Assembly (NCBI GenBank): GCA_030066015.1
Contig: JASJCL010000001.1
Coordinates: 1 to 64,000, forward strand
Direction of reading: 5' to 3'
Length of the DNA stretch: 64,000 nucleotides
Origin: Desulfosarcinaceae bacterium
GTDB taxonomy: Bacteria; Desulfobacterota; Desulfobacteria; Desulfobacterales; Desulfosarcinaceae
Both the position numbers and the translations under genes were made by a program. The notes under the pieces were generated by a model that was given only the letters and a program-made list of their open reading frames with translations, was not told where the DNA came from and made no database searches. Below, piece after piece: positions 28,420 to 37,521 of this stretch (within the stretch, counting starts at the first letter, position 1; the number at the start of each line of letters is the position of its first letter).

Positions 28420-28498
28420 CATTACAATGTTTTAAATACTTTAATCAATATATATTTACTTGAATCATAAAAAAATATTAAACATATTAAATATTAAT

Positions 28499-28527
28499 TT
28501 GACATGTAGTTTAATATTACCTATGCT
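28499..28527 (+). promoter_or_regulatory. Sigma-70-type promoter of the ABC/EutBC operon
   Basis: TTGACA (28499-28504) and TATGCT (28522-28527) with an ideal 17-bp spacer. Transcription would begin near 28534, about 35 nt before the first gene. Confidence 0.62.
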
Positions 28528-28567
28528 GGTCTACAAACGACCACCCTAACAAGGCTCACGCTCCGGA

Positions 28568-29620
28568 ATGAGCCACTGGTGGGGACGCTTGCCGCTCACC
28601 GCACAACAGATGAAGACGCGCATGGACACCCAATCCGCCAAGGATTTGATCTGGAAACTCTGGCAGCGGCTGACGCTGACGGACGGCCCCAAGTCCTTCG
28701 TCCTACCCCAACGAACCGCCTTCAGTGACGCCATCGTTTTTTATGGTCCAGCCCCCATCGGCACCCTTGACGGACCCGAGGCCATTTTCGACGAGGTCTA
28801 CGCCCCGCTAGCCGAATCCTTTCCCCAGGTGCGACGGCAACCCTACCTCTTTCTGGGCGGCAGCTTCGAAGGCCGTACCTGGGTGGCCACCACCGGCGAT
28901 TTTGTCGGCCAAATGGCACACGCGTGGCTGGGCATTCCCGCCCCAATCCATCCGGTCCGGCTGCGCTTCGGTGAGTTTTACTGCATCGAAGAGGGCCGTA
29001 TCAGCGAGATCCGCTGCCTCTTCGACATTCTGGGCCTGGCTGCCCAAGCGGGCTATCCCCTCCTGCCCCCCTTCGAAGGACGCGCCGAGGTACCGCCGGG
29101 CCCACAGCAGGTCGACGGAGTGTGCATCTCCCCCCAGGATCCTGTGGAGACTGCCAAGACCCTCGATCTGGTGGAGGGGATGATCGGCGGCTGCAACCGC
29201 CTCGACGGAGACGATTGGACCAGCATGGGGATGGACGCCTTCTGGCATCCGGATATGGTGTGGCACGGTCCCTGGGGGATCGGTTCCTGCTATGGCTTTC
29301 AGGAGTTCAGAGACTATGCCCAGGGCCCCTCGGTGGCCAGCTTCCCCAACCGCCGGGGCGGCTTCCACCGGGCCCGCTTCGCCGACGGTGTCACGGCCGC
29401 CTTTACCGGCTGGCCCAGCCTGCGGGGCACCTTCACGGGGGCGCCCTTCCACGGTGCAGCACCCACTGGTCGACCCATCGGCATGAACATCATGGACTTC
29501 TACGTCCGGCGGGACGACCGGCTCTTCGAGAACTGGGTCCTCATCGACCTCATCGATGCCTGGCAGCAGTTCGGCATCGATCTGATGGACGCGCTCCAAA
29601 AGAAGGTCGCTCAGAGGTGA
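28568..29620 (+). CDS. Tandem SnoaL-like (NTF2-fold) protein
   Basis: A 350-residue protein with two SnoaL/NTF2-like halves (roughly 20-165 and 190-345). The first has FVGQMAHAWLGIPAP and RLRFGEFYCIEEGRISEIR. The second has FWHPDMVWHGPWGIGSCYGF and LFENWVLIDLIDAWQQFGID. The family includes cyclases, dehydratases and isomerases of small molecules; the reaction here is unknown. It is the first gene after a strong promoter and 31 bp before the transporter ATPase. Similar proteins at 40382 and 55114 share its C-terminal WYGP-GIG and ENWVLIDL signatures. Later ATGs at 28613 and 28625 are alternative starts. Confidence 0.78.
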   Translation: MSHWWGRLPLTAQQMKTRMDTQSAKDLIWKLWQRLTLTDGPKSFVLPQRTAFSDAIVFYGPAPIGTLDGPEAIFDEVYAPLAESFPQVRRQPYLFLGGSFEGRTWVATTGDFVGQMAHAWLGIPAPIHPVRLRFGEFYCIEEGRISEIRCLFDILGLAAQAGYPLLPPFEGRAEVPPGPQQVDGVCISPQDPVETAKTLDLVEGMIGGCNRLDGDDWTSMGMDAFWHPDMVWHGPWGIGSCYGFQEFRDYAQGPSVASFPNRRGGFHRARFADGVTAAFTGWPSLRGTFTGAPFHGAAPTGRPIGMNIMDFYVRRDDRLFENWVLIDLIDAWQQFGIDLMDALQKKVAQR

Positions 29621-29651
29621 AACACCGGTAAAAAACCAGGGAGATCCGGAG

Positions 29652-30707
29652 ATGGCCGAGATTCAATTGCAGCAGGTGTCCAAACGGTGGGGGGATTTCG
29701 TCGGTGTAGAAAACTTCGACCTGACCATCGCCGACCAGGAATTTTTGGTACTGCTCGGCCCCTCCGGTTGCGGTAAGACCACCACCATGCGGATGATCGC
29801 CGGTCTGGAAGATGTCAGCGAAGGTCAGATCCGCATCGACGATCGGGTGGTCAACGATCTGGAGCCCAAAGACCGGGACGTGGCCATGGTGTTCCAGAGC
29901 TACGGCCTCTATCCCAACATGAACGTTTACGAAAACATCCGCTTCCCTCTGAAGGTCCGCAAGGTCGACAAAAAGGAGCACAAGGAACGCGTCATGCGCG
30001 CGGCCGACATGGTCGAGCTGCGGGAGTTCATGCACCGCAAGCCGGCCGAACTCTCCGGTGGACAGCGTCAGCGCGTGGCCCTGGCCCGCGCCATTGTCCG
30101 GGAGCCCACCGTCTTCCTGATGGACGAGCCCCTTTCCAACCTCGATGCCAAACTGCGCGTCTCCACCCGCGCCCAGATCAAAAACCTCCAGCACGCCCTC
30201 AAGGTAACCACCATCTATGTGACCCATGACCAGATCGAGGCCATGACCCTGGCCGACCGGGTGGTGGTGATGAATCGGGCCGTGATCCAGCAGGTGGGCA
30301 CCCCCACCGAGATCTACGATCACCCGGCCAACACCTTCGTGGCCGGCTTCATCGGCTCGCCGCCCATGAACCTCATGCAGGGTGCGCTAGATGGCGGCAG
30401 CTTCTCTGGAGAAAAGGTCGCCATCCAGGGCTTGAACGGCCCCGAAGGGCCGGTGACGCTCGGATTCCGGGCCGAAGACGCCACCGTTAGCGACAGTGAA
30501 TCGGTGGCCCAGATCAACGCACCGGTCTTCTCCATCGAACTGCTGGGAGATGCCACCATGGTCACGGTGCGCGCCGGCGGCGCCCTGATCTCGGTGAAAG
30601 CCAACAAAGAGTACCGGGTCGAGATCGGTAAACAGGTCTCCATCTCCATCCCGGCGGATCGATGTCACCTGTTCCACGCCGACACTGGCGAGCGGTTGAC
30701 CCACTAA
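29652..30707 (+). CDS. CUT1-type ABC transporter ATPase (MalK/UgpC-like)
   Basis: A 351-residue ATPase. Walker A GPSGCGKTT, Q-loop VFQSYGLYPNM, signature LSGGQRQRVALARA, Walker B VFLMDEPLSNLD and switch His in YVTHDQIEAM are all intact. The C-terminal 110 residues form the regulatory OB/TOBE part of carbohydrate importers. It should energise uptake with the two permeases and the binding protein that follow in the same operon. The ribosome site AGGGAGA precedes the ATG. Sequence cannot tell which sugar, polyol or glycerophosphodiester is carried. Confidence 0.93.
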   Translation: MAEIQLQQVSKRWGDFVGVENFDLTIADQEFLVLLGPSGCGKTTTMRMIAGLEDVSEGQIRIDDRVVNDLEPKDRDVAMVFQSYGLYPNMNVYENIRFPLKVRKVDKKEHKERVMRAADMVELREFMHRKPAELSGGQRQRVALARAIVREPTVFLMDEPLSNLDAKLRVSTRAQIKNLQHALKVTTIYVTHDQIEAMTLADRVVVMNRAVIQQVGTPTEIYDHPANTFVAGFIGSPPMNLMQGALDGGSFSGEKVAIQGLNGPEGPVTLGFRAEDATVSDSESVAQINAPVFSIELLGDATMVTVRAGGALISVKANKEYRVEIGKQVSISIPADRCHLFHADTGERLTH

Positions 30708-30740
30708 AATCAACACGAGTGTATTCAAAGGGGGGAGAGT

Positions 30741-31946
30741 ATGAGAGCAACCTATTTTCTGCTTGCTGCAGCCATCTGTTTCATGGCGGCCGTTGCCCAG
30801 GCCGGGTGTACTTATGAAAACACGGTCTCACTGAAAACCTCCACGGCGGCCTTTCAGGCTTGGAAGGCGGTTACCGGCGCCATGGCCGAATGCGGCAACG
30901 TCGAATCGGAACTCAGCCAGGAGGTGCACGTCAAACAGGCGGCCGGCTTTGCCACCAATCCCTCCCTCTATCACATCGGAGGGGTGATGACCTCTTCCAT
31001 TGTTCCCCTGGTGAACAAAGGCCTGGTCCGGCCGCTGGATGACCTGATCGCCAAATACGGCCAGCAGCTCAAGCCCAACCAGCTCATGAAGTTCGAGGGC
31101 CGCACCCTGGCCATCGCCATGATGGTCAACGCCCAGCACCTCATGTATCGCGAGGACATTCTCAATGAGCTTGGCATCGCCGTCCCCACCACCTACACGG
31201 AAGTTCTCACCGCCGCCGAAAAGATCAAAAAGGCCGGTGTGGTTGACTACCCTTTGGGGGGTTCCTGGAAGACCACCTGGCTGGAGTTTGTCAACATGTA
31301 CCTGGGCTACGGCGGCGGGTTTTTCAAGGAGGGGAACCTGCCCGCGGTCAACAACGCAAAGGGGGTCGCGGCCCTCGAGATGATGCGGAAGCTCACCGCG
31401 TACATGGATCCGGAATACCTGGTCGCCGATTCGACCTACGTCCAACAGCAGTTCCAGCAGGGCAAGATCGCCATGGCCAACTTCTGGGCCAGCCGGGCCG
31501 GGGCCATGGATGATCCCAAAGAGAGCCAGGTGGTGGGCAAGGTGAAGATGGCGGCGGCCCCGGCGCCCGAGAAAGGCGGCATACCGGCGTCGACCCTCTG
31601 GTGGGACGGCATCGTCATCGCCAAGAACATCAGCGAGGCCGAGGCGGAAGCGGCTTTCCGGGTCGCCATGGAAGGGCTCGACAAAGAGATGGTCCAGGCC
31701 AACCGCGACCTGGCGGTCTGGCTGATCGAGGGCTACGAGCCAGGACCAGCGGCCAAGGGGGCGGCAGAAACAGCGGCCGCAGGCGCCAGACCCTACCCGG
31801 CCAGCACCAAGATGGGCCTCATGCAGACCGCCATCGCCAACAACATCGCCGACTTTCTCACCGGCAGACAGCCGGCCAAGGAGACCCTGGCCAACATCGA
31901 AGCCAGCTATCTGACGGCGGCCAAGGAGTCGGGAATAGTGAAGTAA
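30741..31946 (+). CDS. ABC transporter solute-binding protein (CUT1 family)
   Basis: A 401-residue periplasmic binding protein with an N-terminal signal (MRATYFLLAAAICFMAAVAQA). The cleavage site runs into AGC, so a lipoprotein form is possible but the lipobox is weak. Body motifs shared with the paralogues at 58150 and 59433 include VNAQHLMYREDIL, VPTTYTEVL, PLGGSWKTTWLEFVNMYLG and MANFWASRA. It lies between the ATPase and the permeases, with a strong hairpin just after its stop codon. The ligand is unknown. Confidence 0.9.
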   Translation: MRATYFLLAAAICFMAAVAQAGCTYENTVSLKTSTAAFQAWKAVTGAMAECGNVESELSQEVHVKQAAGFATNPSLYHIGGVMTSSIVPLVNKGLVRPLDDLIAKYGQQLKPNQLMKFEGRTLAIAMMVNAQHLMYREDILNELGIAVPTTYTEVLTAAEKIKKAGVVDYPLGGSWKTTWLEFVNMYLGYGGGFFKEGNLPAVNNAKGVAALEMMRKLTAYMDPEYLVADSTYVQQQFQQGKIAMANFWASRAGAMDDPKESQVVGKVKMAAAPAPEKGGIPASTLWWDGIVIAKNISEAEAEAAFRVAMEGLDKEMVQANRDLAVWLIEGYEPGPAAKGAAETAAAGARPYPASTKMGLMQTAIANNIADFLTGRQPAKETLANIEASYLTAAKESGIVK

Positions 31947-31958
31947 AGCGGAAAACCA

Positions 31959-31986
31959 CCGGGGGCCGGTGTCACCAGGCCCCCGG
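31959..31986 (+). terminator. Strong hairpin after the binding-protein gene
   Basis: CCGGGGGCC (31959-31967) pairs with GGCCCCCGG (31978-31986) around a loop that can itself pair (GGTG/CACC). There is no T-tract. In binding-protein operons such structures commonly stabilise the upstream mRNA and reduce permease expression, which is the likely role here. It is not a full rho-independent terminator. Confidence 0.7.
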
Positions 31987-32027
31987 CACAACTGGCAGTA
32001 CCGCCTGCAGCTCCGGAGGCGCAGCCC

Positions 32028-33053
32028 ATGAAGTTGAAAACCTTCGCGGCCTTTGTCGGCCCCTCCCTCTTCCTGATGTGTCTCTTCATTGCCGCGCCGC
32101 TGGTCAACGTGATCTGGCAGAGTTTTCACATCACCCAACCGATTATGGAGACGGTGGCGGTGGAGACGGTCACGCCGGGATTTCTCACCTCGACGGTTAC
32201 CGTGGAGAAAGTGACCCGCCCGGTCCTGGACGAGAAGGGCCAGGTGAAGACCGAAACCCGGTTCGTCGGTCTCCAGAGCTACCGCAACGTAATGGCGTCC
32301 GAAAAGGTAGCCGCGTTGCTTGAAGGTGGTGCCTGGGGGGAGATCCTCAAGATCGACTTCTACAAGGCGCTGCGCTTCACCCTCACCTTCACCCTGATCA
32401 CCTGGCCCCTGGTGATCGCCTTCGGGCTGGCCGTGGCCCTGGCGGTCAATGCCGCCGTCAAGGCGATCCGTGGCCCCGTGATCTTCGTTTCGTTGCTGCC
32501 CTTTATCATCACCCCCGTCATCGGCGCTTTGTCGATCCGTTGGCTCTTCGTGGGCGACGGCATCATGACGGCCTTTCTCGAATGGTGGCTTGAACGGGAC
32601 ATCGCCATGTTCGCCCAGGGATGGACCATCGAGGTCCTCATGCTCTTCTACCGCATCTGGCATGTGGTCCCCTTTGTCTTCGTGGTCTTCTACGCCGGTC
32701 TGCAGACGGTCAACATGGACACCCTGGAGAGCGCCATCATCGACGGGGCCAGTCGCTGGGAACGGCTCCGTTACGTGGTGGTTCCCCACCTCATGCCCCT
32801 CATCGTCTTCATCTCCCTGATCCACCTCATGGACAGCTACCGGGTCTTCGACGAAATCGTCGGTTTCACCAGTCAAGGACACGTCATCTCCCTGCAGTGG
32901 CTGACCTATGATTTCCTGACCCCCGATGACAGCGGCAACCGGGCCATCAGCCGGGCCGCGGCCAGTTCGATGCTCACCATGATCGGCATCGTCATCCTGC
33001 TCATCGCCCCCATGCGGCGCACATGGGCACAGCACAAGGGAGGCCAGCTATGA
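32028..33053 (+). CDS. ABC transporter permease (MalF/UgpA-like)
   Basis: A 341-residue inner-membrane permease. A first helix (FAAFVGPSLFLMCLFIAAPLV) is followed by a hydrophilic insert of about 70 residues containing VEKVTRPVLDEKGQ, then five more helices and the EAA loop (TLESAIIDGASRWERLRYVVVP). A similar insert occurs in the paralogue at 56965, so it marks this transporter group. It overlaps the next permease gene by four bases (ATGA at 33050). Confidence 0.92.
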   Translation: MKLKTFAAFVGPSLFLMCLFIAAPLVNVIWQSFHITQPIMETVAVETVTPGFLTSTVTVEKVTRPVLDEKGQVKTETRFVGLQSYRNVMASEKVAALLEGGAWGEILKIDFYKALRFTLTFTLITWPLVIAFGLAVALAVNAAVKAIRGPVIFVSLLPFIITPVIGALSIRWLFVGDGIMTAFLEWWLERDIAMFAQGWTIEVLMLFYRIWHVVPFVFVVFYAGLQTVNMDTLESAIIDGASRWERLRYVVVPHLMPLIVFISLIHLMDSYRVFDEIVGFTSQGHVISLQWLTYDFLTPDDSGNRAISRAAASSMLTMIGIVILLIAPMRRTWAQHKGGQL

Positions 33054-34207
33054 GTACCCCCAAAGCACTTCGACCATCCCCGGCGCTGCGGCTGGCCTCC
33101 AACGGCTTTCTGGCGTTTTGGTGTCTGCTGGCGGCCTTCCCCCTTTGCTGGATCGCGGTGATGAGCTTCAAGGTCCCGGTGGACGCCTTCGCCTCCAACC
33201 CCTTCAGCGTGCTCTTCGGCCCCGAAACCCGCGCCGCCGGCAAGGGCCTCTCCATCTGTGATCTCCTGCTGGGTCTGGGGGCGCTGTGGGCCGCTTTCCG
33301 ACTGGCCACCCAGCGACTGCCCAGCGCGGTCGTCTGGTATAGCCCGCCCCGCTATCGCTGGCTGGGCTGGATCATTGGCGTCCTGGTGTTCGGGCTGGCT
33401 GTCGTCGTGGTATTCTACGGCATCCTGCCGGCCCTGAGCCGGGTCATCAACCCCTGGCTGGGTCCCTTGGGAAAGCCCCTCATCGGCCTGACCCTGGAGC
33501 ATTACCGGGCGGTTTGGGTAGAAAACGCCTTCTACCGCAACTTCCTCAACTCCCTCTTGGTCACCACCGGTGTGGTGACGATTTCGCTGACGGTGGGAAC
33601 CCTGGCCGGCTATGGACTGGCGCGTTCGGGATCCACCCTCGCCTTCTGGCTCCTTGTCGTCGCCCTGATTTTCCGCGCCCTGCCCCACTCCGTTCTGGTC
33701 ACCGGCTACCTGCCGGTCTTCATCAAATCCGCCGAGATCTTGCGTCCCATTTTCGGTGACGCAGCCCCTACCCTCTATGGCAAGCCCTGGGCCGTGATCT
33801 TCGTCCTGGTCTCCATCAACCAGCCCTTCACCCTGTGGATGCTGCGCTCCTTCTTCCAGAACATCCCCCGGGAGCTCGACGAAGCTGCCCGGGTGGACGG
33901 CTGCACCCATTTTCAGGCCTTCCGCCGGGTCATCATGCCCGTCATGTGGCCAGGCGTGATCACCGCCGGCCTCTTCAGCTTTCTGGTGGGATACAACGAC
34001 TACCTGACCACCTCGCTGCTGCTGGACGCGCAAAACATGACCATGGTGCCCGCCATCACCAGTTACTTTAACGCCGAAACCACCATGACCGACCAGGTGG
34101 AAGCGGTGGCCGCCGCCGTCTCCATCACCGCCCCCCTCTTCCTGCTGGTCATGGTCTTCCAGCGCCAGATCGTCGGCGGCCTCACCGCCGGCGCAGTGAA
34201 AGGGTAG
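33050..34207 (+). CDS. ABC transporter permease (MalG/UgpE-like) with large insert
   Basis: A 385-residue permease whose paralogue at 56129 has only 278. After the first helix (GFLAFWCLLAAFPLCWIAVMSF) and the PVDAF motif, about 100 extra residues (about 53-150) carry two additional hydrophobic segments (ICDLLLGLGALWAAF and LGWIIGVLVFGLAVVVVFYG) before the normal TLEHYRAVW. The rest is standard, with the EAA motif DEAARVDGCTHFQAFRRVIMP. The start overlaps the previous stop, and GGGAGG precedes it. The insert suggests an eight-helix permease or an extra regulatory or periplasmic module. Confidence 0.9.
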   Translation: MSTPKALRPSPALRLASNGFLAFWCLLAAFPLCWIAVMSFKVPVDAFASNPFSVLFGPETRAAGKGLSICDLLLGLGALWAAFRLATQRLPSAVVWYSPPRYRWLGWIIGVLVFGLAVVVVFYGILPALSRVINPWLGPLGKPLIGLTLEHYRAVWVENAFYRNFLNSLLVTTGVVTISLTVGTLAGYGLARSGSTLAFWLLVVALIFRALPHSVLVTGYLPVFIKSAEILRPIFGDAAPTLYGKPWAVIFVLVSINQPFTLWMLRSFFQNIPRELDEAARVDGCTHFQAFRRVIMPVMWPGVITAGLFSFLVGYNDYLTTSLLLDAQNMTMVPAITSYFNAETTMTDQVEAVAAAVSITAPLFLLVMVFQRQIVGGLTAGAVKG

Positions 34208-34253
34208 ACGCCGTCCGGAAGGACCGGAACCGGAGAATAAGGAGACACACCCA

Positions 34254-34910
34254 GTGCAGGGTACCCTGAAAACCTACTGGCAAAAACGCCTCGAGCGGCT
34301 AAAAGAGACCCTCATCGCAAACGCCTTCGAGGCCCACCTGGCGGATGATCTGGCCGAAGCGAAACGGGTCGTCTTAGAAGATATCGTCCCCAAGATCGGC
34401 GCCAGCAGCATCACCTACGGCGATTCCCAGACCTGCATCCGCGCGGGGATATTTGACGCCCTGCGGAACGATCCCCAGTTGACCTTCATCGACCTCTTCG
34501 ACGGCCAGGAGCGAACCATGGACCAATGGTTGGCGCTGGCCCGGCCGGCCCTGCTGGCCGACCTGTTCATCACCGGCACCAATGCCATTACGGAGACCGG
34601 CGCCCTGGTGAATCTGGATATGGTGGGCAACCGGGTAGGCGGCATCACCTTCGGCCCCAAAACCGTGATCATCCTGGTGGGGCGCAACAAGGTCGTCACC
34701 GATCTCGATGCCGCTATGCAGCGCGTCAAGCATTTTGCAGCGCCCGCCAACGCAGTGCGGTTAAACAAGAAGACGCCCTGCGCCAAAACGGCCCAATGCA
34801 TGGACTGCAGCAGTGCGGAAAGGATATGTCGAATGTGGTCCATCGTGGAGCGATCATTCCCCAAAGAGCGCATCAAGGTAGTGCTCATCAACGAGGATCT
34901 GGGATTGTAA
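34254..34910 (+). CDS. LUD-domain (LutC/DUF162-like) protein
   Basis: A 218-residue LUD-family protein. Typical features are ITYGDSQTCIRAGIFDALR, TGTNAITETGALVNLDMVGNR in the middle and a C-terminal Cys cluster (CAKTAQCMDCSSAERIC), which may bind a metal or Fe-S cluster. LUD proteins take part in lactate or other hydroxyacid oxidation and in poorly defined anaerobic redox steps; no LutA/LutB partner is present. The GTG start follows AAGGAG at good spacing, 46 bp after the permease. Confidence 0.82.
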   Translation: MQGTLKTYWQKRLERLKETLIANAFEAHLADDLAEAKRVVLEDIVPKIGASSITYGDSQTCIRAGIFDALRNDPQLTFIDLFDGQERTMDQWLALARPALLADLFITGTNAITETGALVNLDMVGNRVGGITFGPKTVIILVGRNKVVTDLDAAMQRVKHFAAPANAVRLNKKTPCAKTAQCMDCSSAERICRMWSIVERSFPKERIKVVLINEDLGL

Positions 34911-35108
34911 GATCCGCATCCATATCGTCTCAATACCTGTCAACGCCGCCGCCCCCCGAAGCAATTCGTTGCCGTCCCATTTTTTCTCAAAGGGAACGGG
35001 TTCACTTTATTTTTCGATGGCCCCAGGGTAGAATAGGCATCGCTGTGAAGAGACATATAAACCGATGGAAAAAGCACCCGTCGCGCATCTTGCAAGGAGA
35101 AATACCCC
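34911..35108. other. Intergenic gap before the second SnoaL-like gene
   Basis: A 198-bp spacing inside an otherwise tight operon. A TAGAAT box near 35031 could be part of an internal promoter but lacks a convincing -35. An AAGGAG ribosome site for the next gene is at its end. Nothing else was seen. Confidence 0.4.
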
Positions 35109-36098
35109 ATGAGTGAAGCTGTCGGCCCCATGAAGGGATTCCACCCCCGCTGGAAGGATTTTCCTGATTATATCATCGGCATCACCAAGGAGATCTGGGA
35201 AGATCGCGGTATCGACACCCTCCACCACTATTACGCACCCGAGATCATTGTGCGCTCACCGGCGTCGGTGGTGGTGGGCAACGCGGACGTCATCGGGGCC
35301 ACCATGGCCACCCTGGCAGAGTTTCCCGATCGTACCCTTTTGGGAGAAGACGTGATTTGGTGCGGTACGCCAGAGACCGGTATGCTCTCCTCCCATCGCC
35401 TGCTCTCCACCGCCACCCACTTGGGGGACGGGGTCTACGGCAACGCCACGGGCAAACAATTGACCTATCGGATCATCGCCGATTGTCACGCCATCAACAA
35501 CCAGATCAACGACGAGTGGCTCATCCGAGATCAGGGGGCCATCGTGCGCCAGATGGGCTGGGATCCCAAAGCGTACGCCCGGGACCTGATCGAGCGGGAG
35601 GGGGGGCCTGAAAAATGCGTGCAGCCCTTCACCCCGGGCATCGACCAGGCGGGACCCTACCGGGGCACCGGCAACGACAATGAGTGGGGAAAGGTTTATG
35701 CCGACATCCTCACCCAAATCATGAACGCCAACCTGGCCGTCATTCCCCGCAAGTACGACCGGGCCTGCCAACTGGAATACCCCGGCGGCCAAACCGGCCA
35801 TTCCCACGCGGCCGCCGACCGCTTTTGGATGGGGATCCGGGCCAGTATGCCCTCGGCACAGTTCAAGATCGAACATTGTATCGGTCGGGACGATGCGCTG
35901 ATGCCGCCGCGCGCCGCCATCCGCTGGAGCCTCGACGGCAAACATGACGGCTGGGGCGTTTTTGGCGCACCCACGGGGGCGCCGGTCCACATCATGGGGG
36001 CCGCCCACGCCGAATTCGGTCCCTGGGGGCTGCGGCGCGAATATGTGCTCTTTGATGAAACGGCGGTCTGGAAGCAGATCATCCTTAAAACGGGCTGA
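35109..36098 (+). CDS. SnoaL-like (NTF2-fold) protein
   Basis: A 329-residue protein of the SnoaL/nuclear-transport-factor-2 superfamily, more diverged from the other three in the window. The N-terminal half reads IWEDRGIDTLHHYYAPEIIV and later IADCHAINNQINDEWLIRDQG, both typical of SnoaL-like cyclases or isomerases. The C-terminal half has APVHIMGAAHAEFGPWGL. The reaction is unknown. It precedes eutB by 34 bp, so its substrate may be linked to the amino-alcohol pathway. AAGGAG precedes the ATG. Confidence 0.75.
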   Translation: MSEAVGPMKGFHPRWKDFPDYIIGITKEIWEDRGIDTLHHYYAPEIIVRSPASVVVGNADVIGATMATLAEFPDRTLLGEDVIWCGTPETGMLSSHRLLSTATHLGDGVYGNATGKQLTYRIIADCHAINNQINDEWLIRDQGAIVRQMGWDPKAYARDLIEREGGPEKCVQPFTPGIDQAGPYRGTGNDNEWGKVYADILTQIMNANLAVIPRKYDRACQLEYPGGQTGHSHAAADRFWMGIRASMPSAQFKIEHCIGRDDALMPPRAAIRWSLDGKHDGWGVFGAPTGAPVHIMGAAHAEFGPWGLRREYVLFDETAVWKQIILKTG

Positions 36099-36132
36099 GC
36101 GCTAACACCAACTCCTAAAAAGGCGACACCCC

Positions 36133-37521
36133 ATGCCGCAATATAGATACACGCTGGGCGGCCACACCTATCACTTCCGCGATCTCAAGACGGTCATGGC
36201 CAAGGCGAGCCCCCTGAAATCGGGGGATGGTCTGGCAGGCGTGTCGGCGACCAGCGAGGCCGAACGTTCCGCCGCCAAATTCGTACTGGCCGACCTCCCC
36301 CTGGCGAATTTCTTGAACGAAGCGCTGGTTCCCTATGAGACAGACGCGGTGACGCGGCTCATCATCGATACCCACGACACAGATGCCTTTGCGCCCATTT
36401 CCAGCATGACGGTAGGCGAGTTTCGCGACTGGCTACTGGCCTATGGAACCGATGCGGAGCGGCTGCGATCGGTGGCATCGGGCATCACGCCCGAAATGGC
36501 CGCCGCCGTTTCCAAATTGATGCGCAACCAGGATCTGGTCCTTGTTGCCAGTAAGATCGAGACCATTACCCGCTTTCGAACGACTGTCGGCCTGCAAGGT
36601 CACCTGTCCACCCGCCTGCAGCCCAACCATCCCACGGACGATCCCAAGGGCATCGCTGCCACCATCCTGGATGGTTTGCTCCATGGCATTGGGGATGCCG
36701 TCATTGGCATCAATCCCGTCGCCGACGATATCCAGGCCGCCACCCAATTGCTGCAATTGCTCGACGACTTGCGTCAACGCCACGAGATGCCGGTGCAAAC
36801 CTGCGTACTGACCCACATCACCAACACCTTGGCGATGATCGACAACGATGGGCCGGTTGATCTGGTGTTCCAGTCCATCGCCGGGACGGAGGCGGCCAAC
36901 AAGAGCTTCGGTGTCACCCTGGATCTGCTGCGGGACGCCCACCAAGGGGCCTTGTCGCTCGAGAGAGGCCGTGTGGGCAGCAATGTGATGTATTTCGAAA
37001 CGGGTCAGGGCAGCGCCCTGTCGGCCGAGGCCCATCACGATGTCGATCAGCAGACGCTGGAGGCGCGCGCCTATGCCGTTGCGCGGCAATATGACCCACT
37101 GCTGGTGAACACGGTGGTGGGCTTCATCGGCCCCGAGTATCTCTACGACGGCAAACAGATCATCCGCGCCGGTCTCGAGGACCACTTCTGCGGCAAACTG
37201 CTGGGTCTGCCCATGGGCTGCGATATCTGCTACACCAACCACGCCGAGGCCGACCAAAACGATATGGACAACCTGCTGACCCTGCTCGGTGCCGCAGGCG
37301 TCAACTTCATCATGGGCGTCCCCGGCGCTGACGACGTCATGCTGAACTATCAGAGTACTTCTTTCAATGACGCCAACTACCTGCGCCAATTGATGGGCTT
37401 GCGCTGCGCCCCAGAGTTCGAGACTTGGCTGGAGAAGATAGGCTTGATGGATGGGGCCCATCGTCTTCTGCCCCCCGACAACGCCACGCCCCTGCTGGGG
37501 TACCTGAAGGAGATGGTTTGA
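36133..37521 (+). CDS. eutB: Ethanolamine ammonia-lyase large subunit
   Basis: A 462-residue TIM-barrel subunit of the adenosylcobalamin-dependent enzyme that converts ethanolamine to acetaldehyde and ammonia. It aligns along its whole length with E. coli EutB: LKSGDGLAGVSATSEAERSAAK near residue 30, RLQPNHPTDDPKGIAA, GIGDAVIGINPV, YFETGQGSALSAEA, GPEYLYDGKQIIRAGLEDHF and MGCDICYTNHAEADQND. These include the substrate-binding Arg, Glu and Asp regions. It overlaps eutC. No eutA reactivase, shell proteins or aldehyde dehydrogenase genes are beside it. Confidence 0.94.
   Translation: MPQYRYTLGGHTYHFRDLKTVMAKASPLKSGDGLAGVSATSEAERSAAKFVLADLPLANFLNEALVPYETDAVTRLIIDTHDTDAFAPISSMTVGEFRDWLLAYGTDAERLRSVASGITPEMAAAVSKLMRNQDLVLVASKIETITRFRTTVGLQGHLSTRLQPNHPTDDPKGIAATILDGLLHGIGDAVIGINPVADDIQAATQLLQLLDDLRQRHEMPVQTCVLTHITNTLAMIDNDGPVDLVFQSIAGTEAANKSFGVTLDLLRDAHQGALSLERGRVGSNVMYFETGQGSALSAEAHHDVDQQTLEARAYAVARQYDPLLVNTVVGFIGPEYLYDGKQIIRAGLEDHFCGKLLGLPMGCDICYTNHAEADQNDMDNLLTLLGAAGVNFIMGVPGADDVMLNYQSTSFNDANYLRQLMGLRCAPEFETWLEKIGLMDGAHRLLPPDNATPLLGYLKEMV

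Larger units (their letters stand above)
28334..28567. promoter_or_regulatory. AT-rich divergent control region
   Basis: This 234-bp stretch, strikingly AT-rich from 28381 to 28520 compared with its GC-rich surroundings, separates the XRE regulator from the transporter operon. It contains a near-consensus promoter in each direction and the palindrome ATAACAC-AATA-GTGTTAT. Runs such as TCAATATATATTTA suggest intrinsically bent DNA. Confidence 0.6.
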
